Shown: positions 7,186 through 15,277 of the stretch, piece by piece
Layout: each line of letters starts with the position of its first letter
Position numbering within the stretch: the stretch's first letter is position 1
NCBI GenBank assembly: GCA_002472565.1
Contig: DKSK01000008.1
Span: forward strand, 1 to 60,026
Direction of reading: 5' to 3'
DNA length: 60,026 bases
From: Bacteroidales bacterium UBA7258
GTDB lineage: Bacteria > Bacteroidota > Bacteroidia > Bacteroidales > UBA932
Translations under genes and position numbers: made by a program
Notes under the pieces: model-generated
Database searches by the model: none
What the model was told of the DNA's origin: nothing
Seen by the model: the letters and a program-made list of their open reading frames with translations, nothing else

Positions 7186-8301
7186 CTATCTGATGCCGTA
7201 TTTGCGGAGAATCTTCAGGACGGGCTTCTCGATGGACTTGGCCCAGAGTTCGTAGCCGTAGTTGGTCGGGTGGATGCCGTCGACGGTGGCCTCGTGGTCC
7301 GGCGCGGTGGCGTCCGGATGTATGAAGTACACGTCCTTGTACTTCTTGACCGCGATATTCATCATGCTGTCCGCCGTCGCGATCTTCGCCCTCTCGTCCG
7401 CATCCCTCTTCGTGTCGAAATTGCGGTTCTCGCGGCGGATGGTCTGCTGGAATATAAGCGGAACTCCAGGATGCGCGGCCTGGACCTTCTCGATGAACGG
7501 GAAGAGCCTCTCCCTTATCTGCTCCGGGGACGGATTCGAGAACGCGTCGAAGAGGAAGGCGTCGATGTCGGGCGCCGCAGCGAGCACGTCCGCGAAATAT
7601 GGCTGGAGTTTGGAGTTGCCGCTGCAGCCGAGGCTCAGGAGCTGGAGCCCCGTATGCCTTGAGAACTGGGCAGGATAAGTCATGCCGGCCCTCGAGGTAG
7701 AAGAACCGTGGGTGTAGCTCGACCCGAAGACCCCAATCCTGTGGCGGAACGGGTTCTCCAGCGGCTCTATGGTCGAACCGGCCAGCGTGCCGATCTTCAC
7801 CGACTTGAGCTCAGAATACAGGGGCAGGTAGAGCAGGCACTCGTGCATGCTCCCGTCCATGTTCTCCACTATCGTGGTGTTCTTCCCGTTCTCCTTCATG
7901 AACGTAGGGCAGCCCGAGCCGGCCCAGAGCCACTTCCCGTCCTTCCTGATGTAGAGGTCGTAGCCCCTGGAGGCGAAGAAGTTGGCGTTGCTCGTGTTCT
8001 GGATCTGCGCGTATTCGGCCATGACCGTGATCTTCTTCGAATCCGTCCTGAAGGCGACCGAAAGGCCAGTGGCCATCCTGACCTGGAAATTCTCCTGCTT
8101 CGTGAAACCCTTGAACTTCACGGTGTCCACCCTTGCGTATGGGCATGGAGTGTCCGGCATGAGCTTGCCGACGAGCGTGAGGTCGGAGGCCTCCGTGAAA
8201 TCGTAGTCGGTCTTGTCCTGGGCCGACAGGCCGACAGGCAGTCCGAGAGAAAGAAATAGGGCCGCAACAGAGGCGGCCGCCATGGTCAGAAACCTGGTCA
8301 T
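7186..8301 (-). CDS. Secreted SGNH/GDSL hydrolase
   Basis: A 371-residue protein from ATG 8301 (MTRFLTMAAASVAALFLSLG...LSAQ, signal peptide); the frame extends 37 codons upstream, but without signal-like sequence. An N-terminal beta domain (residues 25-180) precedes the SGNH core. Block I is GSSYTHG (Ser near residue 194), followed by LGCSGNSKL (Gly/Asn blocks) and DGIHPTNYGYELW (Asp near 343, His near 346), giving the Ser-Asp-His set. Such proteins are esterases, often removing acetyl groups from polysaccharides. It is divergent from the antiporter genes; the shared 75-bp gap has a promoter on each strand. The substrate is inferred only by family. Confidence 0.85.
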   Translation of the reverse strand: MTRFLTMAAASVAALFLSLGLPVGLSAQDKTDYDFTEASDLTLVGKLMPDTPCPYARVDTVKFKGFTKQENFQVRMATGLSVAFRTDSKKITVMAEYAQIQNTSNANFFASRGYDLYIRKDGKWLWAGSGCPTFMKENGKNTTIVENMDGSMHECLLYLPLYSELKSVKIGTLAGSTIEPLENPFRHRIGVFGSSYTHGSSTSRAGMTYPAQFSRHTGLQLLSLGCSGNSKLQPYFADVLAAAPDIDAFLFDAFSNPSPEQIRERLFPFIEKVQAAHPGVPLIFQQTIRRENRNFDTKRDADERAKIATADSMMNIAVKKYKDVYFIHPDATAPDHEATVDGIHPTNYGYELWAKSIEKPVLKILRKYGIR

Positions 8302-8327
8302 TTTCCAAATCCTTTTAAGAGTAAAGG

Positions 8328-8335
8328 CAAAATTA
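8328..8335 (-). promoter_or_regulatory. -7 promoter element of the SGNH hydrolase gene
   Basis: Minus strand TAATTTTG, a perfect TAnnTTTG match, 26 nt upstream of ATG 8301. Confidence 0.55.
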
Positions 8336-8348
8336 CTTAAAATATTGC

Positions 8349-8356
8349 TAAATTTG
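8349..8356 (+). promoter_or_regulatory. -7 promoter element of the antiporter/malQ operon
   Basis: TAAATTTG, a perfect -7 match, 19 nt upstream of ATG 8376. It lies only 13 bp from the divergent element of the SGNH gene, so the two promoters could share control. Confidence 0.6.
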
Positions 8357-8375
8357 TCGGGTTTGGAAAAAAGAC

Positions 8376-9788
8376 ATGAGCAAATTCCTCGATTTCTACA
8401 AGACCAGCCCAAAGGCTGACTTCACCGTACCCGCCCAGAAGGTCGACAAGGTCTACAAGAGAGACCGCATGCAGGCGTTCATCGCCGCCACCCTGGGCTA
8501 CAGCCTGTACTACGTCTGCCGCACGACCCTCAACGTCGTGAAGGAGCCTATCATCGACAGCGGAATCCTCGACGCCGGCCAGCTCGGAATCGTCTCCAGC
8601 TGCCTCCTCTTCGCCTACGCGATAGGAAAGTTCGTCAACGGATTCATGGCGGACTACAGCAACATCAAAAGGTTCATGGCGACGGGACTCGCCGTCAGCA
8701 CCCTCGCCAACTTCGTGATGGGCTGCCTGGGCTTCGCCGAGAAGGGGGCCGCAATCTCCAGCGCGGTCTTCATGACCGTCTTCGCAATAATATGGTGCCT
8801 CAACGGATGGGCCCAGAGCATGGGCGCACCGCCCGCGATCATCAGCCTCTCCAGGTGGTTCCCTCTCAAGATAAGGGGGACCTTCTACGGCTTCTTCAGC
8901 GCCAGCCACAACTTCGGCGAGGGCCTCTCGTTCATCTTCGTGGGCCTCATAGTCGGCGCCTTCGGCTGGCAGTGGGGCTTCCTCGGGGCCGCCATAGCCG
9001 GTATCATCGGGGTCGTCCTCATCCTCTTCTGGCTCAGGGACACGCCCGAGAGCCAGGGGCTTCCTCCGGTCGAGGTCCTCTCGGGCGAGAAGACCCAGGC
9101 CCAGCTCGACGCCGAGGCCGCCGAGAGGCTCGCCAAGAAGGAGTCGTCGAGGAAGGAGGTGAGCGAGATCCAGAAGTCCGTCCTCCGCAACCCTGGCGTG
9201 TGGATCCTCGCGGCATCCAGCGCATTCATGTACATGTCCCGCTACGCCATCAACGGCTGGGGCATGCTCTTCCTTCAGAAGGTCAAGGGCTTCGACATCA
9301 AGATGGCCGGCCTCATAATCGGCGTCAACACCATCTTCGGTGTCCTCGGAACCGTCTTCTCCGGATGGCTATCGGACTCCCTCTTCAAGGGCAACCGCAA
9401 GTACCCCGCACTCCTCGCCGGAATCCTCGAGTCCATAGCCCTGGCCATCTTCCTCTACGGAGGCAACGGCCTGGCCGTCAACATCGTGGCCATGATTCTC
9501 TTCGGAATCGCCATCGGCGTCCTCATCTGCTTTGTTGGAGGGCTCATGGCAGTAGAACTTGTGCCACGCAAGGCGACGGGCTCTGCGCTCGGCATCGTCG
9601 GTTTAGCCAGTTACGCGGCCGCCGGCATCCAGGACATTGTCTCGGGTCAGCTGATAGACAAGAACATCCAGACCCTCGCCGACGGCACCCAGGTCTACGA
9701 CTTCAGCTACGCCGCGGTCTTCTGGATAGGCGCCGCCGTCATCTCCTTCCTCCTGCCTCTGCTCAACTGGAACCGCAGGCAGAGCTAA
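8376..9788 (+). CDS. Organophosphate:phosphate antiporter, MFS (GlpT/UhpT type), first copy
   Basis: A 470-residue inner-membrane protein of the major facilitator superfamily, OPA family. The typical N-terminal half reads GYSLYYVCRTTLNVVKEPII, then GQLGIVSSCLLFAYAIGKFV and NGFMADYSNIKRFMATG. FGWQWGFLGAA is in the middle and VGGLMAVELVPRKATGSALG near the end. There are about 12 hydrophobic segments with a charged central loop (residues 225-265). OPA proteins swap a sugar phosphate or glycerol 3-phosphate for phosphate; which substrate is not decidable here. It is the first gene of an operon: the next gene, a paralogue, begins 3 nt after its stop and malQ follows. Confidence 0.88.
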   Translation: MSKFLDFYKTSPKADFTVPAQKVDKVYKRDRMQAFIAATLGYSLYYVCRTTLNVVKEPIIDSGILDAGQLGIVSSCLLFAYAIGKFVNGFMADYSNIKRFMATGLAVSTLANFVMGCLGFAEKGAAISSAVFMTVFAIIWCLNGWAQSMGAPPAIISLSRWFPLKIRGTFYGFFSASHNFGEGLSFIFVGLIVGAFGWQWGFLGAAIAGIIGVVLILFWLRDTPESQGLPPVEVLSGEKTQAQLDAEAAERLAKKESSRKEVSEIQKSVLRNPGVWILAASSAFMYMSRYAINGWGMLFLQKVKGFDIKMAGLIIGVNTIFGVLGTVFSGWLSDSLFKGNRKYPALLAGILESIALAIFLYGGNGLAVNIVAMILFGIAIGVLICFVGGLMAVELVPRKATGSALGIVGLASYAAAGIQDIVSGQLIDKNIQTLADGTQVYDFSYAAVFWIGAAVISFLLPLLNWNRRQS

Positions 9789-9791
9789 GCC

Positions 9792-11141
9792 ATGGGCCTC
9801 TACAGCTTCTACAGGATCTCCAAGCCTTCCGAGACGAAAGTCCCGGAGGAGAGGGTCCTGAGGACCTATAGGAGGCTCCGTTCGAGGACCTTCTGGGGCG
9901 CCGTGGCGGCCTACAGCCTCTACTACGTCTGCAGGATGACCCTCAGCGTCGTGAAGGGCCCGATCATCGACGGAGGCATACTGACGGCCGGCCAGCTCGG
10001 GGTCATCGGCTCCGCCATGCTCCTCGTCTACGCCGTCGGAAAATTCGTCAACGGATTCATAGCGGACTACTGCAACATCAGGAGGTTCATGGCGACGGGG
10101 CTGCTGGCCTCGGCCGCGGTCAACCTCGTCCTGGGCTGCCTCGGGCTCCTGCACTCCTACGTCTCCACCCCGGTGATCTTCTTCGCCTTCGCCGTGCTCT
10201 GGGGAGTGAACGGCTGGGCCCAGAGCATGGGTTCGCCCCCGGGAGTGATCAGCCTCTCGCGCTGGTTCCCGCTCTCGGCCAGGGGATCTTACTACAGCCT
10301 TTTCAGCGCGACCCCTTACATCGGGAAGGCCGTCACCTTCGTTTTCATTGGAGCCGTCGCGGCCAAGATAGGCTGGCAGTTCGGCTTCCTCTTCGCCGCC
10401 CTTGGCGGCCTCGTCGGGGCCGTGGTCGTGGTGATCTTCGTCTCTGACAATCCCGAGAGCCAGGGCCTGCCTACGGTGCAGGAGCTTTCAGGCGAGACTC
10501 CGGCCGGAAGCGATAGCAAGCCAACGAGGGTCCTCCAGAAGAGCGTCATCACCCATCCGGGCATCTGGGTGATAGCTCTCTCCAGCGCCTTTGTCTACAT
10601 AACCCAATATGCCGTCAGCGGCTGGGGCGTCCTCTTCCTGCAGAAGTCCAAAGCTTTCTCGCTGGAAGCCTCAACCCAGATCGTAGCCTTCTCGGAGGCC
10701 TTCGGCATAGTCGGGACCATCCTCGCCGGCTGGCTCTCCGACAAGGTCTTCAAAGGCAACAGAGTCCTCCCTGTCATAATCTCGGGGCTGCTCTGCTTCG
10801 CCTCCCTCGGCCTCTTCCTCTTCAGCGGAGGAGGCTACTTCACCAACATCTTCTACGTCGCCCTCTTCAGCCTGGCCATAGGCGTCCTCTACTGCATCGT
10901 GGCCGGCCTCATGGCTCTGGACATCGTTCCTCGCAAGGCGACTGGCGCGGCTCTCGGCATAGTGGGCATATCGAGTTATGTCGCCGCCGGTCTTCAGGAC
11001 ATCGTCTCCGGCCTTATGATTCAGCATCCAGACGGAGGCTGCGATTTTACGGGCGTGAGGTGGTTCTGGATAGCGGCCTGCGTCCTTGCCATCGTTCTCC
11101 CGGTCATCGGCTGGGGTAAGTTCAAGAATAAGATAAACTGA
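9792..11141 (+). CDS. Organophosphate:phosphate antiporter, MFS (GlpT/UhpT type), second copy
   Basis: A 449-residue paralogue of the gene before it, with the same landmarks: YSLYYVCRMTLSVVKGPIID, GKFVNGFIADYCNIRRFMAT, IGWQFGFLFAALGG, GLMALDIVPRKATGAALGIV. The central loop is about 20 residues shorter and the C-terminal end differs. The pair clearly arose by tandem duplication and later diverged, suggesting different substrates or a sensor/transporter split like UhpC/UhpT; which of these is unproven. The gene ends 8 nt before the 4-alpha-glucanotransferase start, so all three are probably one transcript. Confidence 0.87.
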   Translation: MGLYSFYRISKPSETKVPEERVLRTYRRLRSRTFWGAVAAYSLYYVCRMTLSVVKGPIIDGGILTAGQLGVIGSAMLLVYAVGKFVNGFIADYCNIRRFMATGLLASAAVNLVLGCLGLLHSYVSTPVIFFAFAVLWGVNGWAQSMGSPPGVISLSRWFPLSARGSYYSLFSATPYIGKAVTFVFIGAVAAKIGWQFGFLFAALGGLVGAVVVVIFVSDNPESQGLPTVQELSGETPAGSDSKPTRVLQKSVITHPGIWVIALSSAFVYITQYAVSGWGVLFLQKSKAFSLEASTQIVAFSEAFGIVGTILAGWLSDKVFKGNRVLPVIISGLLCFASLGLFLFSGGGYFTNIFYVALFSLAIGVLYCIVAGLMALDIVPRKATGAALGIVGISSYVAAGLQDIVSGLMIQHPDGGCDFTGVRWFWIAACVLAIVLPVIGWGKFKNKIN

Positions 11142-11149
11142 TATACGCC

Positions 11150-13759
11150 ATGAAGATACATTTCGGAATCGAATATTGGACAGCCTGGGGAGAAAGCCTC
11201 TGGCTGGTCCGGGACGGAAGCTCAAAGGAAATGAAATTCTTCCCCGGCGGAGTCTGGGCCTGTGAGGAGGAAATACGCAGGCCGGGTTCCGAAATCTCCT
11301 ACACCTACGAAGTCCGCCGCGGAGAGGAGGTAGTTGCAAAGGAATGGCGCGGCCATAAGGTCAGAATTCCGGAGGAGGTGAAGAACCTCGAGGTCAGGGA
11401 CAGGTGGTTAGACATGCCTGAGAATGCCCCGTTCTATTCCAAGTTCTTCAAATCGGTGATTTTCCGCCGTGCAGCCTCCCGGCCACAGGAGGGTGAAGGC
11501 AATGTGACCATCGAATTCTATTCGCCGGAAATCCGCCCGGACCAGACTGTCGCGATTACCGGCGGAGGAAAGCATTTTAAGAACTGGACCAAGTTCATCG
11601 CCCTTGATGACTCTGAATTTCCGCTCTGGAAGATAAGCCTGAGGGTTACTGAACCTTTCGAGTATAAGTTTGTCATCGCTGGCCGCAGAGACCTCGCCCC
11701 TCTGATGTGGGAAAGTGGCGAGAACCGTTTCTGCGCCGATGTTCCGGCCGAGGGTTCAGCCCTCGTCCTCGCCGGCCAGACTCCGGTCTTCCCGATCCTG
11801 CCCTGGCGCGGAGCCGGTACCGCCGTACCTGTCTTCTCGCTCCGCACCTCCGATAGTTTCGGAGTCGGAGAGTTTCTGGATATCAAGGCCCTGGTGGACT
11901 GGGCCGCGGCCTGCGGCCAGAACGTCATCCAGCTGCTTCCTGTCAACGACACCACCATGACCGGGACATGGAAAGATTCATATCCTTACAACGCGAACTC
12001 CATCTTCGCCCTTCATCCGCAATTCATTAATCTCCCGGCGGCAGGCTGCCGCGCGGACGCCCGCTATAAGGCTATGAGAGACGAACTGAACGCCCTTCCT
12101 AAGGAGGATTACGAGCGGGTCAACAAGGCCAAGACTGACTTGCTGCGCAAGACTTACCGGACGGAAAAGGTCAAGGCTCTCCTCGCCTCCGACGCCTACA
12201 AGGCCTTCATGAAGTCGGAAGAGGCCTGGCTCCTGCCATATGCTGTCTTCTGCTGCCTTCGTGATGAAAACAAGACCTGCGAGACTGCCAGGTGGGGCAG
12301 ATGGGCGAAATATTCTGCCGCCAAGGTCAAGGAATATGCCGCCTCCCATCCGGATGAAGTGGGCTTCTGGTGCTGGGAGCAATTCGAGGCGGACAGACAG
12401 CTCAAGGAGGCCGTAGATTATGCCCATAAGCATGGCGTTGCGCTCAAGGGCGACATCCCTATCGGGGTGAGCCGCACTAGCGCCGATGCTTGGCAGCATC
12501 CCGAGCTCTTCCACCTGGATTCCCAGGCCGGAGCCCCGCCTGACGCCTTCAGCGTGAATGGCCAGAACTGGGGCTTCCCGACCTACGACTGGGATAAGAT
12601 GTCCCAAGACGGCTTCCTGTGGTGGAAGCAGAGGCTTTCGAAAATGAGCGAATATTTCGACGCATTCCGCATCGACCATATCCTGGGCTTTTTCCGTATC
12701 TGGGAAATCCCGATGGATGCCGTCCACGGGCTCCTGGGCCATTTCAATCCGGCCCTGCCTTATTCGGCCGGCGAGCTGAGGAATCTCGGCTTTGATCCGG
12801 ACTTCTGCTCTAAGCCTTTCGCCGCCGACTGGGCCCTCGCCGAAATTTTCGGCGACCTTCTTTCGGAAGTCCAGTCGAGATACGTTGTAGGTGGAAAGAT
12901 TGCCGAAGATGTCGACACTCAGAAAAAGATAGCGGAGAAATTTTCCGCCGCTGAGCCTGGTTCCAGGGAGGAACGCCTCAGGGATGGCCTTATGGGCCTT
13001 CTCGACGATGTGCTCTTTGTCGAGGATCCGCGCAGGCCGGGCTGGTACCACCCTCGTATTGCCGGACAGCAGACCCTCTCCTACAGGGCCCTCGAGCAAT
13101 GGAGAAAAGATGCCTACAACAGGCTCTACAACGACTTCTTCTTCCGCCGCCACAATGATTTCTGGCGTGCTTCGGCCCTGCGCAAGCTGCCCGCCCTGCT
13201 GGGTTCCACGGAGATGCTCGCCTGCGGAGAGGATCTCGGCATGATTCCGGCCTGCGTACCGGAGGTGATGAAGGAGCTCCGTATTCTCTCACTGGAAATC
13301 CAGAGGATGCCGAAGTCGCCTGAGGAAGAATTCGCCAACCCTGACTGGTACCCTTATCTGTGCGTCTGTGCGACAGGGACCCATGACACCTCGTCGCTGA
13401 GGGCCTGGTGGGAGGAGGATAGGCGCTCTACCGAGGATTTCTATCACAAGATGCTTGGCCAGAGCGGGGAGGCTCCGCTCTTCTGCGAGCCTTGGATTTG
13501 CGAGAAGATTATCCGCGCCCATGCCAAGTCGCCTGCTATGCTCGCCATCCTGCCTCTTCAGGACTGGCTCTCGATTGACGGGGCGGTGCGCTGGCAGGGG
13601 GATCCGAAGGAGGAGCGTATCAACGAGCCGGCGATTCCGCGCTATTACTGGCGCTACCGCATCCATCTTCCGCTCGACGGAAAGGAGGGGCTGGATTCGA
13701 AAGAGGAATTGAACGGCCGCCTGCGCGGAATCCTAGGAGACTATGGCCGAGGCGTGTAG
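11150..13759 (+). CDS. malQ: 4-alpha-glucanotransferase with N-terminal starch-binding domains (GH77, DPE2 type)
   Basis: An 869-residue cytoplasmic enzyme that moves alpha-1,4-glucan chains between acceptors and releases glucose from maltose. Two carbohydrate-binding CBM20-like domains fill about residues 1-215 (HFGIEYWTAWGESLWL; then VTIEFYSPEIRPDQTVAITG). The GH77 barrel runs from VPVFSLRTSDSFGVGEF on. Catalytic signatures are DAFRIDHILGFFRIWEIP (nucleophile Asp about 509), CGEDLGMIP (acid/base Glu about 694) and TGTHDTSSLRAWW. The domain order and long insert match plant DPE2 and its Bacteroidota relatives, which are near 900 residues. It lies in an operon with the two antiporters and next to secreted amylases, fitting maltodextrin use inside the cell. 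Confidence 0.93.
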   Translation: MKIHFGIEYWTAWGESLWLVRDGSSKEMKFFPGGVWACEEEIRRPGSEISYTYEVRRGEEVVAKEWRGHKVRIPEEVKNLEVRDRWLDMPENAPFYSKFFKSVIFRRAASRPQEGEGNVTIEFYSPEIRPDQTVAITGGGKHFKNWTKFIALDDSEFPLWKISLRVTEPFEYKFVIAGRRDLAPLMWESGENRFCADVPAEGSALVLAGQTPVFPILPWRGAGTAVPVFSLRTSDSFGVGEFLDIKALVDWAAACGQNVIQLLPVNDTTMTGTWKDSYPYNANSIFALHPQFINLPAAGCRADARYKAMRDELNALPKEDYERVNKAKTDLLRKTYRTEKVKALLASDAYKAFMKSEEAWLLPYAVFCCLRDENKTCETARWGRWAKYSAAKVKEYAASHPDEVGFWCWEQFEADRQLKEAVDYAHKHGVALKGDIPIGVSRTSADAWQHPELFHLDSQAGAPPDAFSVNGQNWGFPTYDWDKMSQDGFLWWKQRLSKMSEYFDAFRIDHILGFFRIWEIPMDAVHGLLGHFNPALPYSAGELRNLGFDPDFCSKPFAADWALAEIFGDLLSEVQSRYVVGGKIAEDVDTQKKIAEKFSAAEPGSREERLRDGLMGLLDDVLFVEDPRRPGWYHPRIAGQQTLSYRALEQWRKDAYNRLYNDFFFRRHNDFWRASALRKLPALLGSTEMLACGEDLGMIPACVPEVMKELRILSLEIQRMPKSPEEEFANPDWYPYLCVCATGTHDTSSLRAWWEEDRRSTEDFYHKMLGQSGEAPLFCEPWICEKIIRAHAKSPAMLAILPLQDWLSIDGAVRWQGDPKEERINEPAIPRYYWRYRIHLPLDGKEGLDSKEELNGRLRGILGDYGRGV

Positions 13760-13813
13760 TGCCCCGGGGCGCTCTCATCTTTGCCGGAATAGTGCAGATC
13801 GGAGAAATAAGCT

Positions 13814-13821
13814 TATCTTTG
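13814..13821 (+). promoter_or_regulatory. -7 promoter element of the alpha-amylase gene
   Basis: TATCTTTG, a perfect -7 match, 18 nt before ATG 13840. The leader starts GCTTAAAGAAAA (13821-13832), a 12-mer that recurs in the leader of the GH20 gene (56891-56902). Confidence 0.65.
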
Positions 13822-13839
13822 CTTAAAGAAAACAATACA

Positions 13840-15186
13840 ATGATGAAAATAGGAAAAATCTTCATGGGGACCGCCCTAATCGCCATGATGCCGGCCTGCT
13901 TCCTCAAGAAGGAGGCCGCTTCCTACGAAGTGCCTGCCCCACAAGACGTGGTGATGTACGAGGTCAATCCGAGGACTTTCGCCCCGAACAATAGTTTTCA
14001 ATCCGTCATTCCTCAGCTCGACAGTATCAAGTCCCTGGGAACAAATGTTGTATGGATAATGCCGATCTACCCGATTGGGAAGGAAAAGAGCAAGAACAGT
14101 CCTTACAGCATAGCTGATTACAAGGGGGTCAACCCTGAATTCGGCACCCTGGAAGATTTCAAGACCCTTGTCGGGGAGACCCACAAGCGCGGCATGGCCT
14201 TCATCATGGACTGGGTCGCGAATCATACGGCCTGGGACAACGTCTGGGTCAGGGAGCATCCTGACTGGTACACTCATGACGCCGAAGGAAATATCATCTG
14301 CCCGGAAGGCACGGACTGGACGGACGTGGCCGATCTCAACTATGACAACAGTCAGATGAGGCAGGCTATGATCGAATCCATGGAGTATTGGATCAAGGAG
14401 GCCGGAGTCGATGGCTTCCGCTGCGATGTCGCCGACCAGGTTCCGGCCGACTTCTGGAAGGAGGCCATAGATTCGCTCAAGGCCTGCGCAGGCCGTCCTA
14501 TCCTCATGCTCGCCGAGGGCGCTGATCCTGCGACCTTTGAGGCCGGCTTCCAGCTCAACTATGCCTGGACTTATCTCGGGACCCTTCGCAACGTCTTTGC
14601 CCACGACAGTTCCGCGGTGCAGCTGATCCAGGCTGACAGCGCCGAGTACAGCAATATCCCTGAAGGAAAATTCAAACTGCGCTTCACCACAAACCATGAC
14701 GAAGCGGCCAAAAACAGTACGCTCGGCGACTATGGCGGAAAGAAGGGAGCCCTCGCGGCCTATGCCGCGGCCATCTTCACCCGCGGAGCCGCCCTCATCT
14801 ACGGGGAGCAGGAGGCCGCCTATCCTGATTCGATCAATTTCTTTAACTATGTTCCGGTCGACTGGAAGGCCAATCCGGATGTCCGCGAAGAGTATCGCAG
14901 GCTCCTCTCTATTTTCAAGTCCGAGCCTGAGCTGCATCTCGGAGCTCCGAAGTCTTACACTGACCATGACGTCCTCATGTACGAGAAAGACGGAAAAGCT
15001 GCTGACTACCTCGTGGTAGTCAACGTCCGCGACTCCACCCTGGCCGCCAGCGTTCCCCAGGCCTGGCGCGACATCCCCCTTACCAACCTCGTGAACGGAA
15101 AATCAGTGAGGATAGGCGGACGCCTCCCGCTTACTCCCCTCGAGTACAGGATCTTCAAGAAAGAGACTGCCGCCAAGACTGAATGA
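13840..15186 (+). CDS. Alpha-amylase family lipoprotein (GH13)
   Basis: A 448-residue protein from ATG 13840 (a second ATG follows at once); the frame is open further upstream, but the promoter at 13814-13821 excludes that. The signal MMKIGKIFMGTALIAMMPAC is a lipoprotein signal with Cys at about residue 20. GH13 motifs in order: DWVANHTAWD, GVDGFRCDVADQ (nucleophile Asp about 196), MLAEGAD (acid/base Glu about 226) and TTNHDE (Asp about 287). The full catalytic set is present, so the enzyme should cut alpha-1,4-glucans at the cell surface or in the periplasm. It has no starch-binding module. First of three secreted glucan enzymes in a row. Confidence 0.92.
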   Translation: MMKIGKIFMGTALIAMMPACFLKKEAASYEVPAPQDVVMYEVNPRTFAPNNSFQSVIPQLDSIKSLGTNVVWIMPIYPIGKEKSKNSPYSIADYKGVNPEFGTLEDFKTLVGETHKRGMAFIMDWVANHTAWDNVWVREHPDWYTHDAEGNIICPEGTDWTDVADLNYDNSQMRQAMIESMEYWIKEAGVDGFRCDVADQVPADFWKEAIDSLKACAGRPILMLAEGADPATFEAGFQLNYAWTYLGTLRNVFAHDSSAVQLIQADSAEYSNIPEGKFKLRFTTNHDEAAKNSTLGDYGGKKGALAAYAAAIFTRGAALIYGEQEAAYPDSINFFNYVPVDWKANPDVREEYRRLLSIFKSEPELHLGAPKSYTDHDVLMYEKDGKAADYLVVVNVRDSTLAASVPQAWRDIPLTNLVNGKSVRIGGRLPLTPLEYRIFKKETAAKTE

Positions 15187-15242
15187 TGAAGAAAGTGCTC
15201 TTCACCCTCCTTCTGCCCTCGCCCCTTTTAAAGATTGAATAA
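15186..15242 (+). pseudogene. 18-codon ORF that looks like a stranded signal peptide
   Basis: The ATG overlaps the amylase stop (TGATG) and the frame reads MKKVLFTLLLPSPLLKIE then TAA. A basic start and hydrophobic run is just what a secreted protein begins with, but it stops after 18 residues, inside the first copy of the 19-bp repeat at 15229-15247. It may be the stub of a deleted gene, or a leader peptide for the GH97 gene. It is too short to be certain it is translated. Confidence 0.4.
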
Positions 15243-15269
15243 CACTAAAATAAAGATTGAATAACACTA
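15229..15269 (+). repeat. 19-bp direct repeat before the GH97 gene
   Basis: TAAAGATTGAATAACACTA occurs at 15229-15247 and again at 15251-15269, period 22 bp, directly before the GH97 start (15278). The end part AATAACACTA also occurs in the leader of the GH20 gene (56910-56919). Confidence 0.8.
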
Positions 15270-15277
15270 CAAGACAA

